Part shown: one piece after another, positions 17,106 through 25,086 of the stretch
Layout: each line of letters begins with the position of its first letter
Numbering within the stretch: the first letter of the stretch is position 1
Source: Terriglobia bacterium
Lineage (GTDB): Bacteria > Acidobacteriota > Terriglobia > Acidiferrales > UBA7541
Length of the DNA: 64,000 bases
Assembly (NCBI GenBank): GCA_020073605.1
Contig: JAIQEW010000001.1
Location: 62,001-126,000, forward strand
Direction: 5' to 3'
Notes under the pieces: generated by a model
Database searches by the model: none
What the model was told of the DNA's origin: nothing
What the model saw: the letters and a program-made list of their open reading frames with translations, nothing else
Program-made: the position numbers and the translations under genes

Positions 17106-17930
17106 ATGACAGCAGGTCCGCAATGGGTTCGCGTTTATCGCCTCGGCCGTCCATATGGCGCCGAGATCGTTCATGCGCATTACGTCGAGCACAGATTCGC
17201 ACGTCATGCGCACGAGCATTTTGTAATCGGCCTTGTCGAGAAAGGCATCCAGCAATACACCTATCGGGGTACTAGACATACAACTCCTGCCGGGCGCATG
17301 TTCTTCGTCAATGGCGATGAACCGCACACCGGAGAACCGGCAACGGCGGAAGGCTATGTTTACCGCACGCTCTGCCTCGGTCCTGAAGCCTTCCGGCAGC
17401 TGGCGTTGGACATTACCAACAGAAACGACCATCCGCGTCTGGATGGCGCTGTCATCGCAGATCGCCGGCTCTTCACTAAACTCCAACGGCTCCATCGGGC
17501 CGTAGCCGGGAATGAGCCGACCATGCGCTGTGAGTCATTTTTGCTCGCAGCCGTCCGGCATCTCCTTGAAACGCATGCCGAGACCCGCTGGCAGGTTCTC
17601 GCCACTGGCCAAGATAGTTCGGTCGTAACGGAAGTCAGAGAATACCTGGAAGCCCATTACTCGGAGGACATATCACTGGCACAACTGGCTGCACTGACTT
17701 CCCGCAGTCCCTTCCATGTTGCGCGTACATTCTCGAAAGCAATCGGCCTCCCTCCGCATGCATATCTGGAGAGCATTCGAATTGCACGCGCACGCGAGTT
17801 GTTGAGGGCAGGAATGAGTGTGGTTGATACGGCTCTGGCTATAGGGTATCCCGACCAAAGTCATTTCACGCACCGCTTTCGTCGCCATACTGGATTTACT
17901 CCCGGCCAGTACAGAACCAGCGCCAGATAA
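17106..17930 (+). CDS. AraC-family transcriptional regulator with cupin-like sensor domain
   Basis: The 274-residue protein combines an N-terminal AraC-binding/cupin domain (HAHEHFVIGLVEKGIQ, then PAGRMFFVNGDEPHTG) with a C-terminal double helix-turn-helix. The latter begins near residue 190 (YSEDISLAQLAALTSRSPFHVARTF) and ends with the family signature AIGYPDQSHFTHRFRRHTGFTPGQYR. It should bind DNA and respond to a small ligand. The ATG at 17106 is chosen because GGAG lies at 17091-17094; a TTG at 17097 is too close to it. The downstream cupin gene starts about 105 bases later and may be a target or partner. The ligand is unknown. Confidence 0.9.
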   Translation: MTAGPQWVRVYRLGRPYGAEIVHAHYVEHRFARHAHEHFVIGLVEKGIQQYTYRGTRHTTPAGRMFFVNGDEPHTGEPATAEGYVYRTLCLGPEAFRQLALDITNRNDHPRLDGAVIADRRLFTKLQRLHRAVAGNEPTMRCESFLLAAVRHLLETHAETRWQVLATGQDSSVVTEVREYLEAHYSEDISLAQLAALTSRSPFHVARTFSKAIGLPPHAYLESIRIARARELLRAGMSVVDTALAIGYPDQSHFTHRFRRHTGFTPGQYRTSAR

Positions 17931-18034
17931 CACAGGCCTGCTGTCCCGCGATACAAAGCTGACTATGCGCAAGAATACGCAAGACTTGCTTGGTTACCTT
18001 GCCACAAGCTTGGCCACGCGTGGAGGTTCCAGAA

Positions 18035-18409
18035 ATGCTCGAAGTGATTTTGAAACGATTTGAAGAGCCGGACGAAATACGGAAATTCGAAAAAGGAAGA
18101 TTCGAAATCGTTCGGATCGGAAACATGACAATCGGTCGCGCCACGTACGAGCCTGGGTGGAGGTGGTCCGCTCATGTCGGACCGGGCGTGGGTACATCTC
18201 ACTGCAACGGCGAGCATGTTGGGCTGGTGCTTTCCGGCTGTGCTACTGCTGCGATGGACGGCGGCACGATCCACGAACTCCGCGCCGGTACCCTCTTTTA
18301 CATTCCACCCGGGCCGCCCGGCCACGATAGTTGGGTTGTCGGCGATGAGACGTACGTGTCTCTTCATTTCATGGGCGCCGCGGATTACGCCAAGCATGAC
18401 GCGAGTTGA
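18035..18409 (+). CDS. Small cupin-domain protein
   Basis: The 124-residue protein is a single cupin barrel. The first motif appears as WSAHVGPGVGTSHCNGEHVGLVLSG and the second as LRAGTLFYIPPGPPGHDSWVVGDE, which gives several His and Glu candidates for a metal site. The ATG at 18035 has GGAGG at 18022-18026, eight bases upstream; the TTG-started longer frame has no such support. It follows the AraC-type regulator in the same orientation. Single-domain cupins have many roles (isomerase, dioxygenase, ligand sensor), so none is assigned. Confidence 0.75.
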   Translation: MLEVILKRFEEPDEIRKFEKGRFEIVRIGNMTIGRATYEPGWRWSAHVGPGVGTSHCNGEHVGLVLSGCATAAMDGGTIHELRAGTLFYIPPGPPGHDSWVVGDETYVSLHFMGAADYAKHDAS

Positions 18410-18576
18410 GCCGGTCGTTCCCGTCCCGGAAAACCGTCCGTGAGAGACCAGATTCCGGACGGGTTGTCGGCTAACCGGAAGGTATCCGGGTTCCACGGTG
18501 CGTATTAGTCCTGAGAAGTCCGGTTCTGGGAAGTTGCAAACTTCAGTGACGCTTGCGACCGATTCTGGTCGGATCA

Positions 18577-18724
18577 CGGCGTATTCGGAAGTAATCCACG
18601 GGCCTGACAGACGCGGTAATCGGAGACTGACTCACCGCCAATTCTGGCGCTGAGCTGACATCCCACCGGGATTGCATTAAGAGATCCGTAGCCGTGGGCA
18701 CGCCCGCGCGAGACGATCTGCAAC
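18577..18724 (+). repeat. 148-bp dispersed intergenic repeat, copy A
   Basis: This segment aligns without large gaps with 24939-25086 in the same orientation, with roughly 14-15 differences by eye (about 90 percent identity). Shared blocks include GGCCTGACAGACGCGGTAAT and CACGCCCGCGCGAGAC. A shorter shared block, TCCGGTTCTGG, lies about 50 bases upstream in both copies, so the repeat unit may be larger. Both copies are intergenic. The differences change translated residues about as often as not, so coding is unlikely. Confidence 0.8.
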
Positions 18725-18796
18725 ATTCCTGATCGGCTTCGGCCTTCGCGGGGAAGTTCTTGAGCTAGCATGGTGGTGAAAAAATCGCCGAAGAGA

Positions 18797-18820
18797 CTTC
18801 AGGGGTTGAAACCCCTGAAG
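18797..18820. repeat. Perfect hairpin, 11-base arms
   Basis: CTTCAGGGGTT at 18797-18807 is the reverse complement of AACCCCTGAAG at 18810-18820, with a two-base centre. No T-run follows, so it is not a classic terminator. It resembles intergenic palindromes scattered through some GC-rich genomes. Confidence 0.7.
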
Positions 18821-18836
18821 TAACCAACCGACTTAC

Positions 18837-18880
18837 GGCGGGGTTCCCTCGGCTTCGCTCGGGACGAGTGAAACCCCGCC
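18837..18880. repeat. Inverted repeat GGCGGGGTT / AACCCCGCC
   Basis: GGCGGGGTT at 18837-18845 pairs with AACCCCGCC at 18872-18880. The enclosed sequence contains a smaller self-complementary CTCGG...CTCGGG segment. It lies 17 bases after the preceding hairpin and probably belongs to the same intergenic palindromic unit. Confidence 0.6.
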
Positions 18881-19097
18881 CTTCCGAAATCAAGCCTTCT
18901 TCAGCAGCCTGCTAGAGATCGTGCGATCTTCGCGCGAATAGAATTTTGGCGAAGGACACCCATCCACAGGGCTCAACTCGCTTGCCAGCAAGATTTCGCT
19001 TCAAGTCTAGTGGGAATCGATATTTCGCGAAGCCCTCATGCCGTGGGAACCCGGCAGATGACGTTCTTTGGCAGGGACAGGAAGCGATACGACAGAC

Positions 19098-19625
19098 TTA
19101 GACCAACGCGAACTCGACCTTCGCGATCGTCCACGCGCCGCCGGCCTTCACATATTCAACTTTCAGCACGCGGCGCTCGGTCCAGCGGACAAAGCCGCCG
19201 CCTTGCGCGAGCGCCATCTGCGCCAGCGTGCAATCCTGCGCAATCGTGGTTTCGAATTCCACGGCGCATTGGAACCGTCCGGCAGCGCGTTTGCCGTCCG
19301 CGGCGACCTCGATCACGTCCGGTTTCCCGGCGTGATCCGCCGCGATGCTGCGCACGGCTTGGTCGAACGCGGCGCCTTCGGAACCAGTGAACAGCGGCGT
19401 GACGGCGTCGCCTGCTCCGGTGGTGTCGTCTGCTCTTGTATTGACCCGATGGAGCCAGTCCTGATGCAGCCCGCGGATCGCGGCCTCGTCCTCCAGCCTC
19501 GCCAGGCGCGCCTTCAGCCCGCCGTCCGCCATTACCGCGGCGGGAGCTGCGGCGGCCAGGGGCGCGGCCAGGAGTGCGCCGCGCTTCAGGAAGGACCGGC
19601 GCGTTGAAGTGGTGTTCGTGGTCAT
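19098..19625 (-). CDS. Tat-exported SnoaL/NTF2-like protein
   Basis: The 175-residue protein starts with a twin-arginine signal (TRRSFLKRG followed by an Ala-rich hydrophobic stretch), so it is probably exported folded. The mature part has an NTF2/SnoaL layout: an initial helix (ARLEDEAAIRGLHQDWLHRVN), then beta strands ending in RVLKVEYVKAGGAWTIAKVEFALV. NTF2-like folds bind or turn over small hydrophobic molecules or act as subunits. The ATG at 19625 is chosen because AAGGAGG lies just upstream. The preceding gene's stop sits in the same ribosome-binding stretch, so the two are co-transcribed with the MoaF-like gene. The substrate is unknown. Confidence 0.75.
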   Translation of the reverse strand: MTTNTTSTRRSFLKRGALLAAPLAAAAPAAVMADGGLKARLARLEDEAAIRGLHQDWLHRVNTRADDTTGAGDAVTPLFTGSEGAAFDQAVRSIAADHAGKPDVIEVAADGKRAAGRFQCAVEFETTIAQDCTLAQMALAQGGGFVRWTERRVLKVEYVKAGGAWTIAKVEFALV

Positions 19626-19636
19626 GCCGCCCTCCT

Positions 19637-21382
19637 TCATGACTTCACCTGGTAGAAGCGCCTTACATCGAACTGCCCGGCGAGCCGCTCATGAGCGCCG
19701 ACTGCGCTCATGCCCAGTCCGTTTGTGCCGCAGCTATAGCCGACCCCAACGTCGCGCATCGTATGCAAGTTGACCAGGATGGTGCCGAGCGTGCCGTTGC
19801 AGGCCTCCTCCAGCCAATAGAGGAAATACAGGCCGTCGCGAATCTTCACGTAAGCGGCCGGCCCGCTCCACTCCAACCCGCCGGCATCGGTGTCGGTGAA
19901 GATGATCCAGGAAAGCGAATGCGGCGTCGTATACAGGTGCATGGAGGTCAGACCCGGTGCGTAGTTCTGGCTCACCGCGCGCCCGACCATCTCATCCGTG
20001 AATTGGTGGCGGCGATACTTCGGCGGCGTAAGGCCTTCCATCTCGATCACGCCGAAGAGCGTCTTCACCCCCGCTTCGTTGGCGAAATAGGGGGTGTTCA
20101 GATACCCGTTGAAACACGACACGAGGCCGTGGTGGAAATCCGCGACGATCGAGTGACCGTCATGGTTCGGCGCGCCTTCGAGAAGGTGGCCGAACAAGAT
20201 CACTCCGGGCATTGACTCCCAGGCCTGGTAGCGCGCCTTGGTCCAACTGCTGTCGCCTTCCTTGCGCCAGTGCAGCGTTTCGGCGTCGTCAAAACGGTAT
20301 TCCATCGCCGGCGCGTTGTCGTAGCGAAGTGTGAACGACTTGCCGGCAAGCCAGCCGGTGCTCGGTCCGCGATTGGCGCCCATCTGTGCGCCGGGCCCGG
20401 TGGTGGCGGCGGGGAAGGCCGACGCCCTCTTCGCGACGGCGGCGTCGACGTCCGCCTTCGACATTTTCGCCATCGTTCGCAGCGGCCGATAGACGCGCCG
20501 CGCTCCCTTCGCCGGCGTCTGGCCGGCGGCGGCCGGCGGAACCGGCATGCCGTTTTCGTCGCCAAACTTTTCGAACTGTGCGAGCTGCCCCAGCCACTCG
20601 CCCTTTCCGCGGAAGACGTAATATTCCAGCGCGTCGCTCGCGTCGAAGCCGAGCCGCAAGCCGACTTGTTCGACGCGGTTCAGGTCCATCACGTACACCG
20701 TGAAGGTGCCGGAGAACTCGCATTCGGTGCGCGTGTAGATATAGAGGTCGTCATTGATCTTGATGTAGTCGGACGGCGCGCAGAACCCGAGTTCGCCGCC
20801 CAGGCGCGACAGCTCGACAAAGTTCGAGTACGCCGCGGAGGGATAAAACTCCAGCGTCTCCGCGCCATTGTCCTGCTTCCAATAGAAGCCCTTCCCCTCG
20901 ACGCGATTCGTCGTGACATGGCGGGCCTTCGGCGCCTCCTGGCCCGGCTGCTCGACGTAGCCGTAATAGATTTCGCGCTGGACTTCGCGATTGTCCTGAA
21001 AACCGCTGAACCACAGCTCGAATACCGTCGCCAGGTTGGTGCTCTGGTCGATCGCGACGGCGTAGCCGCGCTGCGTGCCCGGGATCATGTGCGAGAAGAA
21101 GGCAACGCTGTTCAGGGTCAGCGCGCCATATCCCGCCTGCACCGCAGAGCCGCCGTTCTCCGCCACCGAAAGGCGATCGGTCCGGCCGAACGTATAGGCC
21201 AGCGCGGGGCCTTTATCGGTGACGATCCGGATCGATTTGCCGGCGAACGCGTCGGAGAGCGGCGAGGCGCTCGTCGGCCCGCTCGCAACGACCGCGCTCA
21301 GCTTGTCTGCAATCTGTCTTTCCGAAAGCTTCGTGTAAGCGATGCGGTGCATCTGCTCTTTCGGATACGGCGTTCCCGGCAT
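19637..21382 (-). CDS. Duplicated MoaF-like (calycin/lipocalin-type) protein
   Basis: The 581-residue protein appears to contain two tandem MoaF-like units. The first starts near residue 45 (FAGKSIRIVTDKGPALAYTFG) and the second near residue 345 (LAGKSFTLRYDNAPAMEYRFDD). Each is followed by a C-terminal half with paired Tyr/Trp strands: IKINDDLYIYTRTECEFSGTF in the first unit and VKIRDGLYFLYWLEEACNGTL in the second. MoaF-like domains are beta-barrel proteins of poorly known function; the name comes from molybdenum-cofactor loci, but no moa gene is nearby. The ATG at 21382 follows a good GGGAGGG. No signal peptide is visible. It is co-transcribed with the Tat-exported NTF2-like gene, which suggests a shared small-molecule substrate. 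Confidence 0.68.
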   Translation of the reverse strand: MPGTPYPKEQMHRIAYTKLSERQIADKLSAVVASGPTSASPLSDAFAGKSIRIVTDKGPALAYTFGRTDRLSVAENGGSAVQAGYGALTLNSVAFFSHMIPGTQRGYAVAIDQSTNLATVFELWFSGFQDNREVQREIYYGYVEQPGQEAPKARHVTTNRVEGKGFYWKQDNGAETLEFYPSAAYSNFVELSRLGGELGFCAPSDYIKINDDLYIYTRTECEFSGTFTVYVMDLNRVEQVGLRLGFDASDALEYYVFRGKGEWLGQLAQFEKFGDENGMPVPPAAAGQTPAKGARRVYRPLRTMAKMSKADVDAAVAKRASAFPAATTGPGAQMGANRGPSTGWLAGKSFTLRYDNAPAMEYRFDDAETLHWRKEGDSSWTKARYQAWESMPGVILFGHLLEGAPNHDGHSIVADFHHGLVSCFNGYLNTPYFANEAGVKTLFGVIEMEGLTPPKYRRHQFTDEMVGRAVSQNYAPGLTSMHLYTTPHSLSWIIFTDTDAGGLEWSGPAAYVKIRDGLYFLYWLEEACNGTLGTILVNLHTMRDVGVGYSCGTNGLGMSAVGAHERLAGQFDVRRFYQVKS

Positions 21383-21546
21383 GCATCCCTCCCCATTACG
21401 TCCATCTTCTTGCGGATCGCGCGAATGCAAGGCGTCATCGCCTCACATAATCACGATTAAGCGGCCTGATGCTATCTCTGAAAGTGATAGTTTTCAACCT
21501 TCAACCGTCGGGCGGCGCAACCATTCGCCGAACTGTCGCGCTAGCG

Positions 21547-21615
21547 CCTGATTGTCGCGCTCACCGGACAAGTCCGTACTGGGAACAACTTGTCCGGTAA
21601 TCCGACTAATCAGGA
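21547..21615 (+). repeat. 69-bp inverted-repeat element, complete copy 1
   Basis: Nested inverted arms are visible: CCTGATT (21547-21553) pairs with AATCAGG (21608-21614), and ACCGGACAAGT (21563-21573) pairs with ACTTGTCCGGT (21588-21598) around a 14-base loop. The copy at 24021-24089 has exactly the same arm spacing, but its loop sequence differs. It lies 41 bases upstream of the MetE-like start. Confidence 0.8.
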
Positions 21616-21655
21616 GTTGAGAGCTGAGAGGCCGCGCCGTTATAGTGGGGCCAGC

Positions 21656-22759
21656 ATGCAGCGGAGCATTCGAAAGTTTTTGACTACTCATGTGGGCAGC
21701 TTGCCCACGCCCAACGGCCTCAGCGGTGAGACGGCGGTACGATATCTCGTAAAACGTCAGCGCGAGATCGGCCTCGACATCATCAACGAAGGCGAATATA
21801 CAAAGGGCGGTGACTGGATTTCGTTCGCCGATGACCGGTTCGGAGGGTTCACCGCTAAAGAACGAACCGGCGCACCGATAATTGCGCTTGGCAAAGATCG
21901 CGAGGAATTCGCGAACTTCTACAAATGGGCTTCTGAACGTGGCACCGTCTTTTTCGAGGAAGGCGACCAGATAAAGAAGGTGAGGCCCCATTTGGTGTGC
22001 ACAGGTCCGATCATGTACACGGGACACCACGATCTAAAACGCGAGATCGACCTTCTCAAACTTGCAGGCGGCTCGGGTGACGACATGTTCTTGACGAGTA
22101 CTGCTCCGGCAAGCTTGGAGGTATATCGCTCGAACGAATACTACTCGCGAGAGGAGGATTATCTCTACGCGATTGCGGAAGCACTTCGAGAGGAGTACGG
22201 GGCTATCGTTGACGCGGGTGTCCTCCTACAGGTCGATGACGCATGGTTGCCTGCGCTATGGGACCGCATTGGAATCAGCATGGGTTTGGAAGCTTTCCTG
22301 AAACGTTGCCAAGTGCGCGTGGAAGCACTGAATCACGCGCTGCGTGGGATACCTGAGGACCGAGTCCGCTATCACATGTGCTGGGGAAGCTGGCATGGTC
22401 CACATGCCTACGATCTTGAGCTGAAGCACTTGGTGAGCACTCTACTCTCCGTCAAAGCCGGGGCATATTTGATTGAGGCGGCGAACGCGCGTCACGAGCA
22501 CGAGCATGCCGTCTGGGAAACAGTGAATTTACCGGAGGGGAAAATTCTAATTCCCGGCGTCGTCACTCACTCAACCGACACCATTGAGCACCCAGAACTC
22601 GTGGCTCAGCGAATACTGAGATTCGCTGCGCTGCTCGGGAACGAGAATGTCATTGCTGGAGCCGATTGCGGATTCGGCGGCAGAACGCACCCGCAGATTG
22701 CGTGGGCAAAACTCCGGTCACTCGTAGAAGGGGCGGGGTTGGCATCCAAGCAGCGATAA
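21656..22759 (+). CDS. Core-MetE-like (cobalamin-independent methionine synthase catalytic domain) protein
   Basis: The 367-residue protein corresponds to the C-terminal catalytic barrel of MetE only; full MetE is about 750 residues. The zinc ligands can be matched: His and Cys in YHMCWGSWH, Glu in LIEAANAR and Cys in AGADCGFGGR. The entry segment THVGSLPTP is typical of the family. Such proteins move a methyl group to a thiol, often homocysteine, using various donors. Without the N-terminal MetE domain the donor is probably not ordinary methyltetrahydrofolate-triglutamate. It is convergent with a FolD-like gene, so a one-carbon role is plausible. The start at 21656 is the first ATG before the conserved TTHVGSLP. 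Confidence 0.82.
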   Translation: MQRSIRKFLTTHVGSLPTPNGLSGETAVRYLVKRQREIGLDIINEGEYTKGGDWISFADDRFGGFTAKERTGAPIIALGKDREEFANFYKWASERGTVFFEEGDQIKKVRPHLVCTGPIMYTGHHDLKREIDLLKLAGGSGDDMFLTSTAPASLEVYRSNEYYSREEDYLYAIAEALREEYGAIVDAGVLLQVDDAWLPALWDRIGISMGLEAFLKRCQVRVEALNHALRGIPEDRVRYHMCWGSWHGPHAYDLELKHLVSTLLSVKAGAYLIEAANARHEHEHAVWETVNLPEGKILIPGVVTHSTDTIEHPELVAQRILRFAALLGNENVIAGADCGFGGRTHPQIAWAKLRSLVEGAGLASKQR

Positions 22760-22774
22760 GAGGCTTGCAGCCTC

Positions 22775-22791
22775 AAGTCCTGATTAACGCG
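22775..22791 (+). repeat. Left-end fragment of the 69-bp inverted-repeat family
   Basis: AAGTCCTGATTAACGCG matches the left end of the element at 24017-24033 apart from one or two bases. The rest of the element is missing. It lies 15 bases after the MetE-like stop, so that gene is bracketed by copies of the family. Confidence 0.5.
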
Positions 22792-22857
22792 ACCTTTCTA
22801 TGGTTCGCGCAATGTGTTCTCGCAGCGAAACCGCCTACGCCACCGGCCCAGCGTGCG

Positions 22858-23841
22858 CTATCCCTTCATCCCACGCTGCCAGAGCGCGCACAAGGCGGTG
22901 TTGTAAAGCGCAAGCGCGGTCGTAATCTGCCCCAGATGATTGTCGTGGGTCGATAGATAGGCGGCTTTGTGTAGCACGTCCGCATGCAAGTTTCCTTCGG
23001 TGGAGCAGTCGATGATCACCGCGCCGTCTTTCACGTTGCGCACCAAGTCCGCCTCGGACTGCGCCGGGAATGCGGTCACGATGATGTCAGCGCTCTTGAG
23101 ATACGCTTCCCGGTCTTCCGGCCGGGTCTGCGGATGGATCATGAGCGCGGTGGCCCCGATCCGCATCAGCATGCTTTGCAGCGGAATGCCGACGCGCGGC
23201 GAGCTATTGCAGATCGCCACCGTCGGACCGTTCCGCCGGGCATCGCGCGGAAACATGTTCCTGATCTCTCCGTGCTGGTGCAGCAGAGTGAGGATCGCTT
23301 TTGCCGTGCAGGGCACCACGCCTTCGTACTTCTCTTCTTCGTCGACCGTCTTGATGTTCAGCGCCATGCGGCCGGTGTTCTCGACCGTGAGCCCTTCGAT
23401 GTCCTTCTCCGGCCGCACCCGCCGCAGGAAATAATCCTCGGTCTTGCCGAACGGCGCCGGAAAGAAGATAAATGTCCCGTAGATCTTCTCGTGGACTTGC
23501 GCGCCCATCAGAAGCAGTTCCAGGGCGTCGGCGCTCTGCGCTTCCTCGACGCGAAAATCCAGGCCGCGCTGCCCGAACTTCTTCCCCATATAGCTGGCGT
23601 ACCGCCGGGAGCCACGGTCGACTTCCACGTTCGGCAGCCGCGGCATGAACGCCGCGACGCGGATCTCCGCCCGGTCGAGGCCGGTCTTCTCGACCTGCGC
23701 CAGTTTCTGTTCCGCCTGAGTAAACACTTCCTCTGCCGCTGCAATGCAGTTCAATCGCTTGCTCTGCGGAACTTGCTGTGTCCAGCTCATGTCAGGCGCG
23801 AACGAAGTTCTTCGCGCCTCCGTCATATCCAGTGTGTTCAT
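22858..23841 (-). CDS. FolD-like methylenetetrahydrofolate dehydrogenase/cyclohydrolase homologue
   Basis: The 327-residue protein follows the FolD plan. YMGKK (about residue 84) matches the catalytic YxxxK, RPEKDIEGLTVENTGRM (about 153) parallels the VxPxKDVDGF loop, and VVPCTAKAIL parallels PCTPxG. VAICNSSPRVGIPLQSML is the nucleotide-binding segment. The family normally interconverts methylene-, methenyl- and 10-formyl-tetrahydrofolate in the cytoplasm. It is clearly divergent, about 40 residues longer than usual at the N-terminus and with an unusual spacing. It converges on the MetE-like gene, with about 100 bases between the stops. It could serve a specialised C1 pathway or a different pterin; a second, canonical folD may exist elsewhere. 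Confidence 0.78.
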   Translation of the reverse strand: MNTLDMTEARRTSFAPDMSWTQQVPQSKRLNCIAAAEEVFTQAEQKLAQVEKTGLDRAEIRVAAFMPRLPNVEVDRGSRRYASYMGKKFGQRGLDFRVEEAQSADALELLLMGAQVHEKIYGTFIFFPAPFGKTEDYFLRRVRPEKDIEGLTVENTGRMALNIKTVDEEEKYEGVVPCTAKAILTLLHQHGEIRNMFPRDARRNGPTVAICNSSPRVGIPLQSMLMRIGATALMIHPQTRPEDREAYLKSADIIVTAFPAQSEADLVRNVKDGAVIIDCSTEGNLHADVLHKAAYLSTHDNHLGQITTALALYNTALCALWQRGMKG

Positions 23842-24231
23842 ATCCTGAATTGATTATCGCGCGGCGTGCCCCCTATGACAAAGCTCTTACTAGGATTCCG
23901 TATCACGGCAATTCCAATCCCTTTGCGCCTGAGTTCGCTGAGGATTAGTGGAGAGGGGCGCTTCAATGCATCGATCATTCGAACATTATCGCGAACGGCG
24001 AATCCGCTGGAGGGCTAAGTCCTGATCAACGCGCGAACCGGACAAGTGGGGACTAGTAGCCACTTGTCCGGTTATCCGACTTACCAGGACTTTGTGTACT
24101 GCCTGTGCCAAGTAGGCCCGACCTTTTCTGCTGTCTGACGGGAAACGCATCACTTGTTTTACGGAGCCCACCCGCAGTTCCCGGTGTCTAATCTTTTGTG
24201 GACGAGATTTAGCGCCACGGAAGGCTCTGGC
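23842..24231. other. Intergenic region with inverted-repeat element
   Basis: The 390 bases between the FolD-like start and the next membrane-protein start contain the second complete 69-bp element (24021-24089). A frame open from 24154 joins the downstream gene but is not supported as coding. No other feature is seen. Confidence 0.5.
24021..24089 (+). repeat. 69-bp inverted-repeat element, complete copy 2
   Basis: ACCGGACAAGTGG (24037-24049) is a perfect inverse of CCACTTGTCCGGT (24060-24072). An outer pair, AAGTCCTG (24017-24024) with CAGGACTT (24085-24092), extends the structure. Arm positions equal those of copy 1 base for base, while the 14-base loop is different. The arms would also pair as an RNA hairpin. 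Confidence 0.85.
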
Positions 24232-24807
24232 TTGAGTCTGTCTTCAAAATTGAAAACACTAAGTTGGCGTTGGATTTTTTCGATATCGCAAGTTGCGCTG
24301 GCACTCGCGCTATCCCTGATGCTCGCCGCAGAACTAAAAGTACACAATTCGCAGTTTGATGCCGCGCGGGCTCAAGGGTGGAACTTGCGCATGGAACTCG
24401 ACTATATGCCTCACACGTTTGTCTGGATGGTGGTTTTCGATTTTCCTGCAATTTTGGCTGCCGCACCGTTTGGCATCGCACACGCGACTTTGCCACGTCT
24501 TCTCTTTGTGCTATTCGCCGGATTCTTATGGTATTGGTGCGGAAGGGGCCTGGAACGACGATTGAAGCGAATGGATGAAATGCACAAGCGCCCCAGGATT
24601 GTCGTTTTAATCTTGAATGGCCTGGGGCTGATTTGCGCGTTCGCCCTGTTGGTCTCGCTTCTTTGGACGGGGCCTGGCGCGAGCGGCCTCATTCTCTTCG
24701 CGAGCACGGTCGGGTGGTGTGCCGCCTTCGTAGCATACTTTGGGTCCACACTGGCAAGGTGCTGGCTTCCCGCTAACTGGCCATCTCGGAAGAACACCTC
24801 ATCGTGA
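24232..24807 (+). CDS. Small multi-spanning membrane protein of unknown function
   Basis: The 191-residue product has about four hydrophobic helices: around residues 14-35, 58-100, 124-145 and 150-172. A basic loop (LERRLKRMDEMHKRPR) lies between the second pair. I do not recognise a family. A TTG start at 24232 is preferred because GGAAGG lies seven bases upstream; a TTG at 24154 and a GTG at 24184 have poorer ribosome-binding sites. The gene lies between a complete inverted-repeat element and a half copy of the same family. Its base composition is less GC-rich than that of the surrounding operons, which may indicate recent acquisition. Confidence 0.6.
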   Translation: MSLSSKLKTLSWRWIFSISQVALALALSLMLAAELKVHNSQFDAARAQGWNLRMELDYMPHTFVWMVVFDFPAILAAAPFGIAHATLPRLLFVLFAGFLWYWCGRGLERRLKRMDEMHKRPRIVVLILNGLGLICAFALLVSLLWTGPGASGLILFASTVGWCAAFVAYFGSTLARCWLPANWPSRKNTSS

Positions 24808-24837
24808 CGCATCGTCGAACCGTATAGAAGGGCTTAC

Positions 24838-24866
24838 GTCCTGATTAACGCGGTAGCCGGACAAGT
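24838..24866 (+). repeat. Left half of the 69-bp inverted-repeat family
   Basis: GTCCTGATTAACGCG followed by GCCGGACAAGT matches the left half of the complete element at 24021. The right half is not recognisable. It lies 31 bases after the membrane-protein stop. Confidence 0.6.
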
Positions 24867-24938
24867 CCCTCAGACTCCCAGCCAGACTCCGGTTCTGGAC
24901 GACTAGCCGTGGCCAATGGCTGCACTATGTCCGAGTGA

Positions 24939-25086
24939 CGGCGCACGCGGAAGTAATCCACAGGCCTGACAGACGCGGTAATCGGAGACTGACTCACGGC
25001 CAATTCCGGCGCTGAGTTGACATCCCCACGGGATTGCGTTAAGAAATCCGTTGCCGTGAGCACGCCCGCGCGAGACAATCTGCAAC
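24939..25086 (+). repeat. 148-bp dispersed intergenic repeat, copy B
   Basis: This is the partner of 18577-18724, in the same orientation and about 90 percent identical by eye. It ends 124 bases before the ATG of the lipoyl-domain gene, so it may have brought in or displaced that operon's promoter. Confidence 0.8.

Larger units (their letters stand above)
18410..19097. other. Long non-coding accessory region with repeats and hairpins
   Basis: These 688 bases hold no gene that I can support. They contain one copy of the 148-base dispersed repeat (18577-18724), a strong hairpin with 11-base arms (18797-18820) and a second inverted pair (18837-18880). The short frames here change reading without conserved composition. 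Confidence 0.6.

Noticed and set aside
18574-18771. Minus-strand peptide from the 148-bp repeat, also seen at 24903-25268
   Set aside because: The two copies differ at non-synonymous sites about as often as synonymous ones, and no start or ribosome-binding site is conserved.
21547-24866. Interpretation of the inverted repeats as integron attC sites
   Set aside because: Size and bracketing fit loosely, but the core recombination motifs are not seen, one bracketed interval also contains an opposite-strand gene, and no integrase is present.
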